From the NCBI GenBank assembly GCA_947044365.1, contig OX345650.1, positions 985,001 through 1,049,000 of the forward strand: a DNA stretch of 64,000 nucleotides, read 5' to 3'. Position 1 is the stretch's first letter; each line of letters opens with the position of its first letter. Shown piece after piece: positions 49,912 to 62,139 of this stretch. The notes beneath the pieces were generated by a model that saw only the letters and a list, made by a program, of their open reading frames with translations, ran no database searches and had not been told where the DNA came from. Position numbers and translations under genes: made by a program. Source of the stretch: Petrosia ficiformis. Taxonomy: Eukaryota > Porifera > Demospongiae > Haplosclerida > Petrosiidae.

Positions 49912-50773
49912 AATTGTCATTACTATCGTTATGCACACTAGCTTTTAGGTGTAAAATTAGACAAATGAGAAAAACAGGTTTGTCCACTCCAGTGTATCCC
50001 AAACATCCAAAAGCCATTATTGTATCACAATATTGAATGCAAATATCGATATTTAGATATATATCAAACATCAATAGTAATTAAGAGCTTGGTAAACTAC
50101 AGGTATAGGAGTTGTTTAACAATTAGCTGATCGTTTTGTACTATCATAAGTATGAATGTGACCTTCAGAGTTTTAAACAATATTATCACTATATATCAAT
50201 CTATAATATTGACCAGGTTATCACTGTGGCCACGAGCACATGGTACGATAGATATAAAAAAAAAGATTTATCACAAATACAAAAATTTTGTCACAAATGT
50301 TATTAATAATCATTAATTAAAAAGTATCAATTTTTTACAAAAAAAAGAGGAAAAAAATGTGAAAACTAATTATTAATTTTAATTGGATTACATAATATTT
50401 ATGTTGTTAATTTGAAGTTTAATAATAACTGCTCCTTATTAGAACAATCATGCATTGTTCACTGAAACTAGTTTAAACCAGTTTATTATATAATTAACAA
50501 CAAGAAATAGTTTGACAAACAGATTAAGAACGTACAAAGTTGATCCAACAAATCAGAAAAGTGTATCTACAAAACTAGCAAAGCCGAGTAAATGGATTAG
50601 ACTTGCATGGGATTCTATAACTCAAGTCTGGGGTTCAGACTTGTGTGGATGGCATGGTAATTCCTGTACTAGTTTGAAAGGAACTTTTCTTGAGAGCAGA
50701 TGGACCTATCATAGATCATGTGAATGAGGAAAGAAAGAGCAATGGATATTAATTTTAAAAACAGCATGAAGTA

Positions 50774-50908
50774 CGTATGTATGTATGTATGTATGTATGT
50801 ATGTATGTATGTATGTATGTATGCATGTATGTAAGTATATACATGTATGTATGTATGTATGTATGTATGTACGTATGTTATGTATGTATGTATGTACATG
50901 TATGTATG

Positions 50909-50941
<33 letters not shown>

Positions 50942-51070
50942 GTATGTACGTATGTATTGTGTATGTATGCATATAAGTATATACATGTATGTAAGTATGT
51001 ATGTATGTACGTATTTATGTATGTATGTAGGTATTTATGTACGTATGTATGTACATATGTATGTATGTTG
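50774..51070. repeat. (GTAT)n array
   Basis: GTAT tetranucleotide array with TACATG interruptions in the convergent intergenic region. Open frames across it are low complexity. Confidence 0.93.
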
Positions 51071-51383
51071 AACCTGCTTGTTCATGCAGAGATTGTGGAT
51101 TAGAGTTGATACCAGAATCAAGACTAGTTTTGATGGTATTGCTCATAGCTAAATAGAATACAAGTATTGATTAAGGCTTTTATTGCTTATTATATTATGG
51201 AACAGACAACCAATAGCCAACAGTGAATAAAACACCACTATACAGCAACAGTAATTACCTTAGTTCTACTGTCAGTATAGTATACTAATTACATCCACAG
51301 CAAATTACTGTTAAATACTGTAGTGTGGAAATGAAACTACTGAGTAATTACTGTACTGTATGGTGACTTTTTATTGACATATA

Positions 51384-51521
51384 CTGGAACAGTTGCTTCA
51401 AATTCTTGGTCCAAGTGTCACAGGGCAATGTTCATTGCTAACGAACCATTTTCGTCATTGTCCTTTTTGAGTGGAAAGGACACTTCATGCTTGGACCAAG
51501 AATTTTAAGCAACTGTTCCAG
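51384..51521. other. 138-bp long inverted repeat, hairpin-forming
   Basis: CTGGAACAGTTGCTTCAAAT plus TCTTGGTCCAAG (51384-51415) is the reverse complement of 51490-51521 at 31 of 32 positions. Inner segments GGGCAATG and CATTGTCC also pair. It lies about 365 bp beyond the NF-kB stop codon on the sense strand, so if the 3' UTR reaches it the RNA would fold into a long hairpin. It may be a small foldback transposon or a hairpin RNA gene. Confidence 0.75.
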
Positions 51522-51540
51522 ATCATCCTTTGCTTCTTAG

Positions 51541-51890
51541 GACATGGCAGTCTGGGGACAAGACTAGTCCTCGCAGAACACATAGTCTGGGGACGAGACT
51601 AGTCCTTTCAGAACACACAGTCTGGGGACAAGACTAGTCCTCACAGAACACATAGTCTGGGGACGAGACTAGTCCTTTCAGAACACACAGTCTGGGGACA
51701 AGACTAGTCCTCACAGAACACATAGTATGGAGACGAGACTAGTCCTTTCAGAACACACAGTCTGGAGACAAGACTAGTTCTTTCAGAACACACAGTCTGG
51801 GAACAAGACTAGTCCTCACAGAACACACAGTCTGGGGACAAGACTAGTCCTTTCAGAACATGAAGCCTGGGGACAAGGCTAGTCCTCACA
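51541..51890. repeat. 35-bp minisatellite touching the NF-kB stop codon
   Basis: About ten 35-bp units with AGTCTGGGGACAAGACTAGT and CCT(CACA/TTCA)GAACACA. The final unit, at the coding end, contains CTCACAG, which on the minus strand supplies the last codon and TGA of NF-kB. The array thus forms the start of the NF-kB 3' UTR. Confidence 0.9.
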
Positions 51891-54198
51891 GTATATACAA
51901 CATCGTACTAGGTCTAATATTTTCCACACCTTCTGGTGAGAAATTCTCTTCCTGCATGAATCTGTCTATAATATTAACAGCATCATTACGACCTATGTCC
52001 AATAGAGCTTGACGTAGTTCTGCAATGCTACCATCAAATGCCTGTATATATGAAAATCAGAGACAGAGTTAGTCACAGAGGATAATAAAAGTGAGTGCAT
52101 ATATGTGAACAGCTCTGGAAAATTGGCACTTTTATTCTTCAATTCACAAGGCAATGTCATCTCTTTAAATGTTCGTTATTCAGGCATTTTGTAATGTAAG
52201 AACCTAATAAGTGCACTTCCTGCATAACATGTAAACAAGATGGCTGAACAGTGAGTGTTTAAACAAAGGGCATTGGCTCATAACTTAATAATGGAAGTAA
52301 CCATTTCCCATAGCTGATAATAACAGAACTGCTAAACAATTAATTCAAAAAAACTATCATTGATATAATGTTAAACACTACATGTACATGTAGTTGCTCA
52401 GCCATTTTGTACAGGTATTCAACCAAGTCTGGTATCCAGAAAGAACACCTAGAAACTGAATTTAGTTAGTTTGCTGTGCAAAATGGTTGAGTATCGAGCG
52501 TTTAAATGTAAGCCTTTGACAACATTTTTATTACTGATTTTTATGGCCCGCAGGGCCATCCCTATGATTGCTTTCCCACGGGTTCGATGTATGTTTATAT
52601 ATATATATATATATTTTCTTGTGTCCACTTACGCGAGTATGCGTTGTATACGTAGTTAAGGAAGTTACATCATTCCCGGGGGCTCGGTCAATTAATGGGC
52701 GTGGCGCGTAAAAGAACGCGCGATCATTGATCAAGCTCTACACAGCAGCAGAAAGAAATCTGTGTAGCTTACGTAGAAACTGGAACTAATAGCTAGCTAT
52801 TCTGCCTGAAATATATTCCTAAAGTTCTACAAGGTCCTTTGAAAGGTCAGGAGAGTAGATAATCAAAATAATAAGCTGTTGTCTTTCATGCTTGATAAAG
52901 TCAGCCATGATTACCGAATGCTGGACACCACAAAGCAGTCATAGAGATACGTTTATCTTTACTTAAATTTGTAAAGCAATCATAGGGATGTTTTTTTTCT
53001 CTATATACACTTGTTGTATCCATAGTTGCTTTTACCTCATACAGATTTAACAGCTCCTTTGTAGGGCTTGTCATGCTCTGTAGTCCACCAATGAGATGGG
53101 AAAGATTCAATCTCTCAGCTAAAGCTTTCCAATCTTTATCAACACTTGTAGGATCAAGTAGAAGTGCAAGTGAAATACGAGGACGAAAGTCCAGATTACC
53201 AAGATCTCCTTCGGTAGGGATAGATGCCGATTTTTGTTCTTCAGTTAGTGAGACTGATTGCATTTGGGTAGACAAATGTTCTGAAGAGAAAGATAAAATT
53301 CAAGTAATAAACACCCAATATACCAATATACCAATATACATGTACACTAATATACCAATAGTGGTGAGTACTCTTAAACCAGCATACCAATATACACCAA
53401 TACACAGTAACCATATGTTGAATTTACCGTTATTTATGTATACTATATTATACTAATACACTATCATACCTATATACATATATCGTACCAGTATACCATT
53501 ACACAAGTATACTAATATACCAATATACCAATATACAGTTAAAAGGTAATGTATACTGGTATGTAGATGTAATGTACCTTCAGGTTTTTCAAGTCCAGCT
53601 TGTTGAATTGCTTCTCTTAAAACTGTCACCACCTGGAATTAAAAAAAAAAAAGATAAAAAAAAGTTTGACTGATGTAAGACGTGACTTACTTCTTCATGT
53701 CCACCAAGCTCAGCTAGTAACAATGGCGTCTCTCCTTCCTGGTTCTGGATAATCAAGCTTGCTCCTATCATTACAAATGAAGTAGTAAGTCAATATATAC
53801 ATGTACATGTACATGACTACATGTACATGTGCATGACTACATGTACATGTAAATATTTACCTGCAGCTATGAGTAGAGACACAATTGCTAAGTTGCCCCG
53901 GGCAGCTGCACAATGAAGTGGAGTGTTACCAGAAAAATCTGTACACTCCACGTTAGTTTCAGGCTAGAAACAGGAGAAGAAGGAGAATGATGAGAGGAGG
54001 AGGAGAAACATAAAACACTTTGAGCTACATACATGTATTAAGTTAAGTTGCTCAAGGAAACTATTGTGGTCAGTTATAGCTAAATGTACCTCAGTGATTA
54101 AGAATCCAGTCAATGGTAGGTCACCTCTCTCAATCAGATAATGTAAAGCTGTCTTCCCAGATTTACTGTCCTATAATATTTAGCATGAAGTGAATAAT

Positions 54199-54262
<64 letters not shown>

Positions 54263-55838
54263 AGATACTGACCTGTACATTTACATCAGCATTAGCTTTA
54301 ACAAGTTCTCTGAAACACTCTGTGTTACTACTAACAGCTGCAAGATGTAGTGGAGTGAGACCTAAAGAGAAATAGATTCATCTTCACAATCCCACATCAC
54401 ACTCTTTCCACAGCTCCATATCACAACCCTCCCATAGTCCCACATCACACTCTTTCCACAGCTCCATATCACAACCCTCCCATAGTCCCACATCATACTC
54501 TTTCCACAGTCCCATATCACAAGCCTCCCAGAGACCCACATCATTCTCTTTCCACAGTCCCATATCACAAGCCTCCCACAATCCCACATCACACTCTTTT
54601 GACAGTCCCATATCACAACCTCCCACAGTCCCACATCACACTCTTTCCACAGTGCCATATCACAATCCTCCCATAGTCTCATATCACACTCCACCAATAG
54701 TCCTACATTGTATCTTCCTTCTCTTACCATCATTATTCCTCATTACAAGTTCTGGAATACGAGATCCTTCTATGTTGATACGAGTAGAACGACTCACCAA
54801 TGGCAAGATACCTTGAAGGAATCCGTATTTGCAAGCAAGATGAAGAGGTGTGTCACCATTTCTATCACTGACAAGGGGATTTCCATTGGCCTTGAGTAGA
54901 TATTGAATCACTTTGTGTTGACGAGTGATCACAGCCAGATGAAGTGGTGACTAAGAGAAAAAATAGTACTATTATACATTCTACAAACAATAATGACCAT
55001 GTTGAGTTGTAGTTATAAGCATGTCTCAAATTCGTATTTAACTAGAATTAAAATATAGGGTTTTCCATTAAAGTCCATTATAGTGATCGCAGCAGTCCTA
55101 TACCTAGCCTCACATATATAGAATGAAGGAATACTGTAATCATTTAGTTATAGTTTAGTTAACCAAACACCACAGTGTCTACTGAACAGAGTTATAATTA
55201 TATAGAACAACATTAGCTTAGTAATTATATATGGATGTACGTTATACAGTAGTTATTAAATGTGTATGCAGTCTATCACTGTATTCCCTAGCATAAAGGC
55301 AGCATGTCCAAGTACACAGGATCATATTTGAATACTCCATAAATCAATAGCCTGTGTATCATTAAATGCACGTGTACACAACTCAACTACAGTATTACCA
55401 TGGTTACGGTGTCTACCACTTATGCCAGAATATGAAACAACTGCAGTATTACCATGGTTACGGTGTCTACCACTTATGCCACAATATGAAACAACTGCAG
55501 TATTACCATGGTTACGGTGTCTACCACTTATGCCAGAATATGAAACAACTGCAGTATTACCATGGTTACGGTGTCTGCCACTATACCAGAAACTGGTAAG
55601 TTATAAACTGATATGAAACAAAATGGTAACAACCTAACAGATGTATCAGTCAGTCAGTCTGTCTGTAGTTAGGACATGCATATTCTCATAGCCTCACTTG
55701 TTTAAAATTATTCAGACAATCCACTACAGGAGTTTCTGTGGGAGGTAGTTGAGGGAGTACATCCAGTAACTGAAGAACTACCTCTTGTTGATTGTGTATA
55801 ATGGCCAGGTGAAGAGCACTGGAGAGGTAAATGAATGA

Positions 55839-55874
<36 letters not shown>

Positions 55875-58800
55875 GTAGATAAATAGATTGAGGTACATAT
55901 GTATGTGTGTGTGTATGTGAATGTACATACAATCTAAGACATTCTAAGTACATGTACATATAGTCTAATTTGGCCACCTATTATGATAAAACAGTCAAAC
56001 ATCTAAGCTTATATCCATTGGGTCAGATATTAATTATATATAATTATGTTAAATGGTTGAGTTAAGAACCCCCCACTATAACCCTATCTATATAACAATC
56101 ACTTACGTATCTCCTTCTTGATTCTGAACAGCAGTCAAGCTCCTTTGAGCAGCCAACAGGTACCTTACATCTTTGGTTGTTGCCCAAGCAAGCAGAGCAT
56201 TAAACATTCTATCACAAACTTCAAATGCCATCTGTTGCCTATCTCTGAGAGCTTGCATGGCTGCCTGAGCTTCTGTGTCTGCTGATTTCTCCTGTTCTGT
56301 TTGTGTAGTGTCAACTATAGAATATTATATTACATAAGTATAGTATAGTACATACATGTAATCATTCCATTGGACATACATGCACTTTTCAACCATGCGA
56401 TAGCAAATAATGTACAATATGGGGAGCCTTTTTGATCATAAAATGGGAGGAGTTTCTTTCATTAATTGACTAATTGATTATCAATTAATTTGAAAGTTAT
56501 TGATAATTGATTTCAGAATCTCAATCGACTCTCAGCCCTAGTTATATATGAGAGTGTATTGGCTGAAAGTATTGATTATTTAAATGCAACTGCATGTATA
56601 ATTTATTCGCTACCCCTTTGTCAGTATCTCGCCCTCCTTGGAGTTAGGTCGCTAACTAGCACATCACACCAACACTGTATGTTGCCACCCAGAGTCAACT
56701 TTTGCCCCACTTCCATCCACAAATTTAATGAAGCCATGTAAGATCAACATACCTGCCATACTTGATGGAATTCCCGAATCAAGTCTGTCTGACTCAATAT
56801 ATCCAGATTCTACATCTTCCGAGTCACCTCCAATAGCAGAAAGTTTATCTGTGATGTCATTGATAAATCACATGACTTTCATGTGACATGATCTTTGTTA
56901 ATCACTTACTAGGATCAGGATTGCGAGGACGATCTTTAGGCCCATATCCATGACTGGTACGAATATCTTCAGACCCAGTAGATGGGGCATTTGTAGATGG
57001 ACCATTATCCCCTGGGGTAATATCGTGGATGAGATAATACTTGTTGATAAGGAAACAATATATACATGTAGCAATTTGCATTATAGTAACACACGTCTAC
57101 TGTACGTGTACAATGTACATATCGTAATACATGTGTACTGTACATGTACATGTACATGTACATGTGTGTATATAAGTACATGTAGCAATACATGCCTACT
57201 GTACATGTACATGTACATGTATATAAGTACATGTAGCAATACATGTTCACTGTACATGTAATCAACACAAAATACAAATTATATATGTCCACAAAGCTTC
57301 TTGTAGACTTTTGAGGGTGTGGCTTCCAATTTTATAATACATATACAGTGTATGTACATGTACAACATGTACAACATGTACATACACTGTACATGTACAC
57401 ACACTAACTCACTCTCTATAATATCCATAGTCCAATCGGGTGGTTCACTCTTTATAATCCCATCACCATTCACAATGGGTCCATTACTTCGACCTCTTCC
57501 ATATATCAAAGGTTGCTGATGAGGAATAGGAGGAGTTAGGTATGGCTGAAGATACTGCTGGGTTGTATATATATGCTGTCCTGGATTATTCGCAGTAGCT
57601 GCAAAGATGGGAGGAGTTTGGTGCTGCGGGCGTTGCATGGGTTGGGTGAAATTACTTCCCAGTGAGGTTGGAAATGAAGAATGAGTAGTTGTTGTGTCTC
57701 CCATTGAACTAAGCAGAGAGTCTAGAGTTGTTGTTGATGGAAACACCTGTCCTTGGAGGTTTGTGGAATTACCTCCTTGAAAATTAGTTCCACCTCCTCC
57801 TCCTCCAGTAGGACCAGTCCCTCCTCCACCCCCTCCGAAGAAATTGAAACCACTACCACCAAATGCACCAGCTCCTCCTCCACCAAAACCACCAAAATCT
57901 AAACAAGAGAAGTACATGAATATATGCAATGTAAATGAATGTATGTATAATCATGTATAATAATTATATATTACATCATGCACATACATGTACATGTACA
58001 TGTATATAATAGGACATCAAAACGATGAAAGAGGAAGGTAAAAATAGGGAGTCACTGGGAATTGAACCCAGTCAAATACATGTACATGTAGAGTATATAT
58101 AGCATTACAGACACACACACACACACAGATACACACAGTCACATAGACACACAGTCACATAGACACTCGCATACAAAATCATAAATAATTAATTTCCCAA
58201 AACATTACTATGCAACTAGATACAACAACTATAAGCTCCATACATTAGCTACTACCAAAAACAGATTCATAATAATTCCCTCTCATTACCACTGTATCCA
58301 ATCAATGACTCTTTATGTAAGTGATAACATGCACATCAGCAAATACCTTCTATCTATGTATCTATCTATATATATCTATCTATGTATCTATCTACATGTA
58401 TCTATCTATCTATATATCTATCTATCTATCTATGTATCTATCTATGTACCTATCTATTTATGTATCTACAGTATGTGTATCTATTTATGTATCTACATGT
58501 ACATGTATGTAAACTGTTCCCTCATCCATCCATCCATCTACCTGTCCATCCAACAATGGATTCCCTACAATCCATCTACACGTAAATGCATATGTACATG
58601 TACATATATTGTGTATTATTGATCTACTGTACATGTACATGTATCCAGCAATCAATATTCATACACATAGTTAATTAGTTACATACATAGTTATGTAATA
58701 TATAATGTTTACGTACCTCTAAAGAACCCTGGCCCACCTCCTCCGGTACCTCCAGTACCTCCAGTACCTCCACCACTTCCACCATCACTGAAAAAATTAT

Positions 58801-59403
58801 TAAAATGAGAGATCTTCTTCTTTCTCTTCTGACCAATCCTCTCCTCATCTGAAAATCACATAACTAAAGTAAATCTACTTCTTTGTTGAGAATGAGGGTT
58901 CAACAAATACTCAAATATCATCTACTTTTGAACGAGTTAACTATAACTATAACTAAAACACCTTTAAGTAAAGCATTGTGACTTTAAACTATAACTAAAT
59001 TACAAGTCTACTGTAATAACTATAACTAACTAAAATGAAAATTGACCAATAATAGCACCCTTTTAGTAAGCCCAACACTTTTTTTAGTTTTTATAACTAA
59101 ACTATAACTGTGATAAACTAGACATACTATAACTATAACTAAAACAAAACAATTCTTTCTTGTCGGCAATAGCCAACAGAAGATCAAATATAGGTTTCCA
59201 GTCTTTATCTCAACTCTATTATTATATTATTATGTACAAATAATTATATACATGTGTGTTTACCAAATTCTTGAGGCAAGTAAAGAAAAGGTTTTGGTTC
59301 TGAGATTTCCTGGTCTGAGGGCCTCTTGAGTGCAACCCATACTTGGACAGGATGCTCAATGGCTTGGTTGTAGAATTGTGGAGTTTGGAAAACAATAGCA
59401 TAC

Positions 59404-59447
<44 letters not shown>

Positions 59448-62139
59448 ATATGTATAATATGATCAGAGTATACTCACCTGATGATGTACATCATTAGGAC
59501 CAAATCGTCCTTTTGCACTCCATTGACTTAGAGGTGCATTTTCTTGTTTGTCTTCATAGAGCACCACTTCGATATCATCTGGAATCAAGACAGTGTTAAT
59601 ACTAATCAAATTTCAATTAATAATAATGAATATAATAATCATTTATGGCTTAGTGTGGGGTTATTATGAACTGTGTATCCCCTAAACTCACTTTTCTGTA
59701 CTTTATCACACAACAGAAACACATCATCTCCACCTTTCACTGATCCACTTGTCCGATCAAGTCTACATATCTTGAGGGTTCCAGCTGAAGGGGCCTCTGT
59801 GGATAACCAGTACTTGTATTAATGTATGCATGTATGTACATGTATGTATGTATGTATGTATCAATGTATGTATTTGTACATGTATGTATGTATATGTACA
59901 TGTATGCATGTATCAATAATCAATGTATGTATGTACATGTACATTGTATGTATGTACATGTATGTACATGTATCATGTATGTATGTACAATTGTATATGT
60001 AGTATGTACATGTATACATGTACATGTACAGGTGTGCACTTAGTACATGTACTAAATATGTACTTACTACTATCATAAACTTTGTGACTGAATACTGGAT
60101 CAACAGGTATAGTGAATCGTCCATGTTCATCGGGCAGGAATGCTTGGAAACACAATCTAACTACCGAGAGGTTCATTGATTTACCAAGAGCTTGAGCTTC
60201 TGAACGAATCTGAGACATATCATCTGACAAGACACAAATAACACGATTAAAATATAAATAAAATGTGACCAAATTTGCTAAAGGGGACATTTTCAAGCAG
60301 TTGATCAGAGCTACCATTAATTTTCATAAATACCAAATGTTGCTGGCTTCCTGTACAAAATGGCCAAATAACAAGGAAATAAATGTAAACATTTGATCAA
60401 AATTAATTTACAGGAAATGTCCCTCTTGCAAATTTGGTCACAAATACTTTCAGTTTTCATCTCAATCTTTCATCTTTCCCCCCCCTTTCTCTCTCTTATA
60501 CTTCTCTCTCTCCGTCTCTACCTTATATCTCTCATTTGTTATACACACATACATGTACATGTACCTGGTGAAAGTTGAGGAGATTCTTGGTCAATTTCCA
60601 TTGCCTCACCAAACTGTCCCCTCAGATTAGCCTGTTGTATCAATCTCTTTGTAAGTACATCAGGAACCTTCTTTTTCGTCACATGAAGGATGCCGAGATT
60701 GGTAAATCTGGAAGTTAACAAAGAGAATGAATAACATGCACATAAGAGGGAGTGAGGAAGGGAGAGAGAGTGGTGGGGGACTTACTGAGCATGAATAAAA
60801 GAGAGAAAAGGAGGGAGGGAGAGAGAGGTGGGAGAAGACACTTAGTGAGCATATATAAGAGGGAGGGAGGGAGGGAGGGAGAGAGAGGTGGGAGAAGACA
60901 CTTACTGAACATATATAAGGAGAGAGAGGGAGGAAGAGAGAGGTGGGAGAAGACACTTAGTGTGCATATATAAGAGGGAGAGAGAGGGAGGGAGGGAGAG
61001 AGAAGGAGGGAGGGAGAGAAAGGTGAGAGAGGACACTTACCGAAAGAGGGAGAGAGAGGGAGGGAGGAAGGGAGGGAGGAAGGGAGGGAGGGAGAGAGGT
61101 GGAGGAGGAAACTTACTGAGCATACATATCAGTATCAGCACTTATCTCTACGACACATCTTCCATCAACCGAATTCTTTCCAACTATTGAATGAGCATGT
61201 GGCATGGGAGGGTCTGTATCTGTTACCAAGGAAACCATTACTCGTGCACGCCCTCTGTATCCAGTTAACTAAGTCAATCAAAATAAAAAAAGCAACTCAT
61301 GATCGCACAGACATGCATACATGTGTATACATTACATTGTGTACATACAAGTGTACTCGCATCTATTTACTTACCCTGACTGTGGGATACGTTTTCTGTC
61401 GGCGGTTTCTCTCAGAGTTTTCACCAGGCAATCCACCATGGCTTTGTCCTTCACAATCATATCGAAACCGAAAACCTCTCTAGTAACAGAACACGTATAG
61501 TAAATGCTCATGTTTTAATCTTAAATTTAAATAATTTAAATAAAACATGAACAATAATATACATGTACATGTATATAGATAATTATATAAAATGCAGTTC
61601 ACAGGAAGTGTGGTTAAGAAATATTAAGAAACTAACTTTATTATTAACTATATACATGTACATGTACATGTACTGTTGATGTACATGTATACTGAGTAAT
61701 GTAAGATGGAGAACACATGCAATTTACATGTATTATGTAAGGAAGTATTTCTGAATACGAAACCTACATGTACATGTACATGTATACAGAGTAATGATTT
61801 AAGAAGGGATTTATAGTGTAAGGAAGTACTTATAAAATATGTATTTTAATAGTTTGTTATAAACAATATATGAATGAAACCATGCAAAGACATGTGGTTT
61901 AGAAATACATGTCCTGTCACATCTTCATTGAGTAGGAAATTCTCAGACATGGAACTACAAATAATTATTTGTATTACATATGAAGTACAATAGAAATGTA
62001 CTTGCACATGTAAATGTATGTGTACATGTACATGTATATGTATGTGTACATGTACAATGTACATGTACATGTATACTTACAGATTTTGGTTGTTCAATAA
62101 TTTCCAGTCGTACTTGTGTAAGTGATGAATATGGTGAAC
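51886..62139 (-). CDS. NFKB: NF-kB p100/p105-type factor, first exon(s) unresolved
   Basis: Twenty-two exons: 62081-62139, 61375-61479, 61117-61268, 60565-60707, 60068-60223, 59692-59796, 59478-59578, 59264-59402, 58717-58848, 57413-57898, 56910-57011, 56753-56848, 56107-56314, 55698-55818, 54728-54950, 54273-54361, 54090-54170, 53861-53963, 53691-53764, 53578-53632, 53036-53280, 51886-52041; about 1043 residues, phases consistent. Order of parts: Rel homology N-domain with DNA-contact loop [17 protein letters not shown]; dimerisation (IPT) domain with [19 protein letters not shown]; nuclear localisation signal QKRKKK; glycine-rich region (58717-57413); DSGIPSS phosphodegron-like site; ankyrin repeats from 56107 ([61 protein letters not shown]); death-like domain (53036-52041). 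In known family members the ankyrin half holds the factor in the cytoplasm until phosphorylation and proteasomal processing. The N-terminal start is not identified; the first exon here enters with one base owed. Confidence 0.93.
52530..52760. other. GC-richer island in last NF-kB intron
   Basis: Segment with GGCCCGCAGGGCC (nearly palindromic), CGCGTAAAAGAACGCGCG and CCCGGGGG, unlike the AT-rich intron around it. It holds CpG dinucleotides that are scarce elsewhere. It may be an inserted element or an internal regulatory region. Confidence 0.45.
54196..54260. repeat. (TG)n dinucleotide repeat
   Basis: Uninterrupted TG tract in the NF-kB intron between exons 54273-54361 and 54090-54170, starting about twelve bases after the donor in sense orientation. 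Confidence 0.95.
54385..54705. repeat. 48-bp minisatellite in NF-kB intron
   Basis: About seven units of 48 bp with CCCACATCACACTCTTTCCA and CAGTCCCATATCACAA(C/G)CCTCCCA, in the intron between exons 54728-54950 and 54273-54361. Because 48 is divisible by three it gives a repetitive open frame on the minus strand (CDMGLWKE units) that is not coding. Confidence 0.9.
55385..55590. repeat. 54-bp minisatellite in NF-kB intron
   Basis: Four copies of a 54-bp unit starting near 55391, 55445, 55499 and 55553, with AGTATTACCATGGTTACGGT and GTCTACCACTTATGCCA. In the intron between NF-kB exons 55698-55818 and 54728-54950. The open frame across it is an artefact of the unit length. Confidence 0.93.
58020..58070 (-). 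mobile_element. 3' fragment of the tRNA-derived SINE
   Basis: On the minus strand 58058-58068 is GGTTCAATTCC (B box), followed by CAGTGACTCCCTATTTTTACC and CTTCCTCTTTC, the same tail as the SINE at 34093-34195. The A-box half is missing. Located in an NF-kB intron. Confidence 0.6.
58928..59155. repeat. Dispersed TAACTATAACTAAAAC element, copy
   Basis: Repeats words of 24405-24600 in the same order (AACTATAACTAAATTACA, AGTCTACT, ACTAAAATGAAAATTG) and ends ACTATAACTATAACTAAAAC, close to its start. In the NF-kB intron between exons 59264-59402 and 58717-58848. Confidence 0.6.
59405..59442. repeat. (GA)n tract next to an NF-kB acceptor
   Basis: About nineteen GA units right beside the acceptor of exon 59264-59402, giving a pure CT tract on the sense strand just before CTAG. 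Confidence 0.92.
60745..61115. repeat. GGGA-rich ~60-bp minisatellite carrying copies of an exon end
   Basis: Five to six units of about 60 bp made of GGGAGGGAGAGAGAG and GGTGGGAGAAGACACTTA(C/G)TGA(G/A)CATATATAAG. The CTTACTGAGCATA part repeats the last bases and donor of NF-kB exon 61117-61268, which lies at the array's edge. Some units keep the donor GTAAG and others have CTAAG. Confidence 0.85.

Larger units (their letters stand above)
49694..51885. other. Convergent intergenic region, MBL-rhodanese and NF-kB
   Basis: About 2.2 kb between two 3' ends. It contains the MBL-rhodanese poly(A) signal, a 51-bp foldback element (49861-49911), a GTAT array (50774-51070), a long inverted repeat (51384-51521) and a 35-bp minisatellite (51541-51890). 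One weak open frame at 50512-50727 has no recognisable similarity. Confidence 0.6.

Noticed and set aside
50512..50727. 71-codon plus-strand frame in the intergenic region
   Set aside because: No recognised motif, no splice partners or conserved features, and it ends against a GTAT array; probably chance.
54362..54733. 123-codon frame with repeated CDMGLWKE units
   Set aside because: It is the 48-bp intronic minisatellite read in a frame; flanking ankyrin exons join in phase without it.
55366..55616. Frame with 18-residue repeats ([11 protein letters not shown])
   Set aside because: Direct translation of a 54-bp intronic minisatellite on the strand opposite to NF-kB; no start context, splice sites or similarity.
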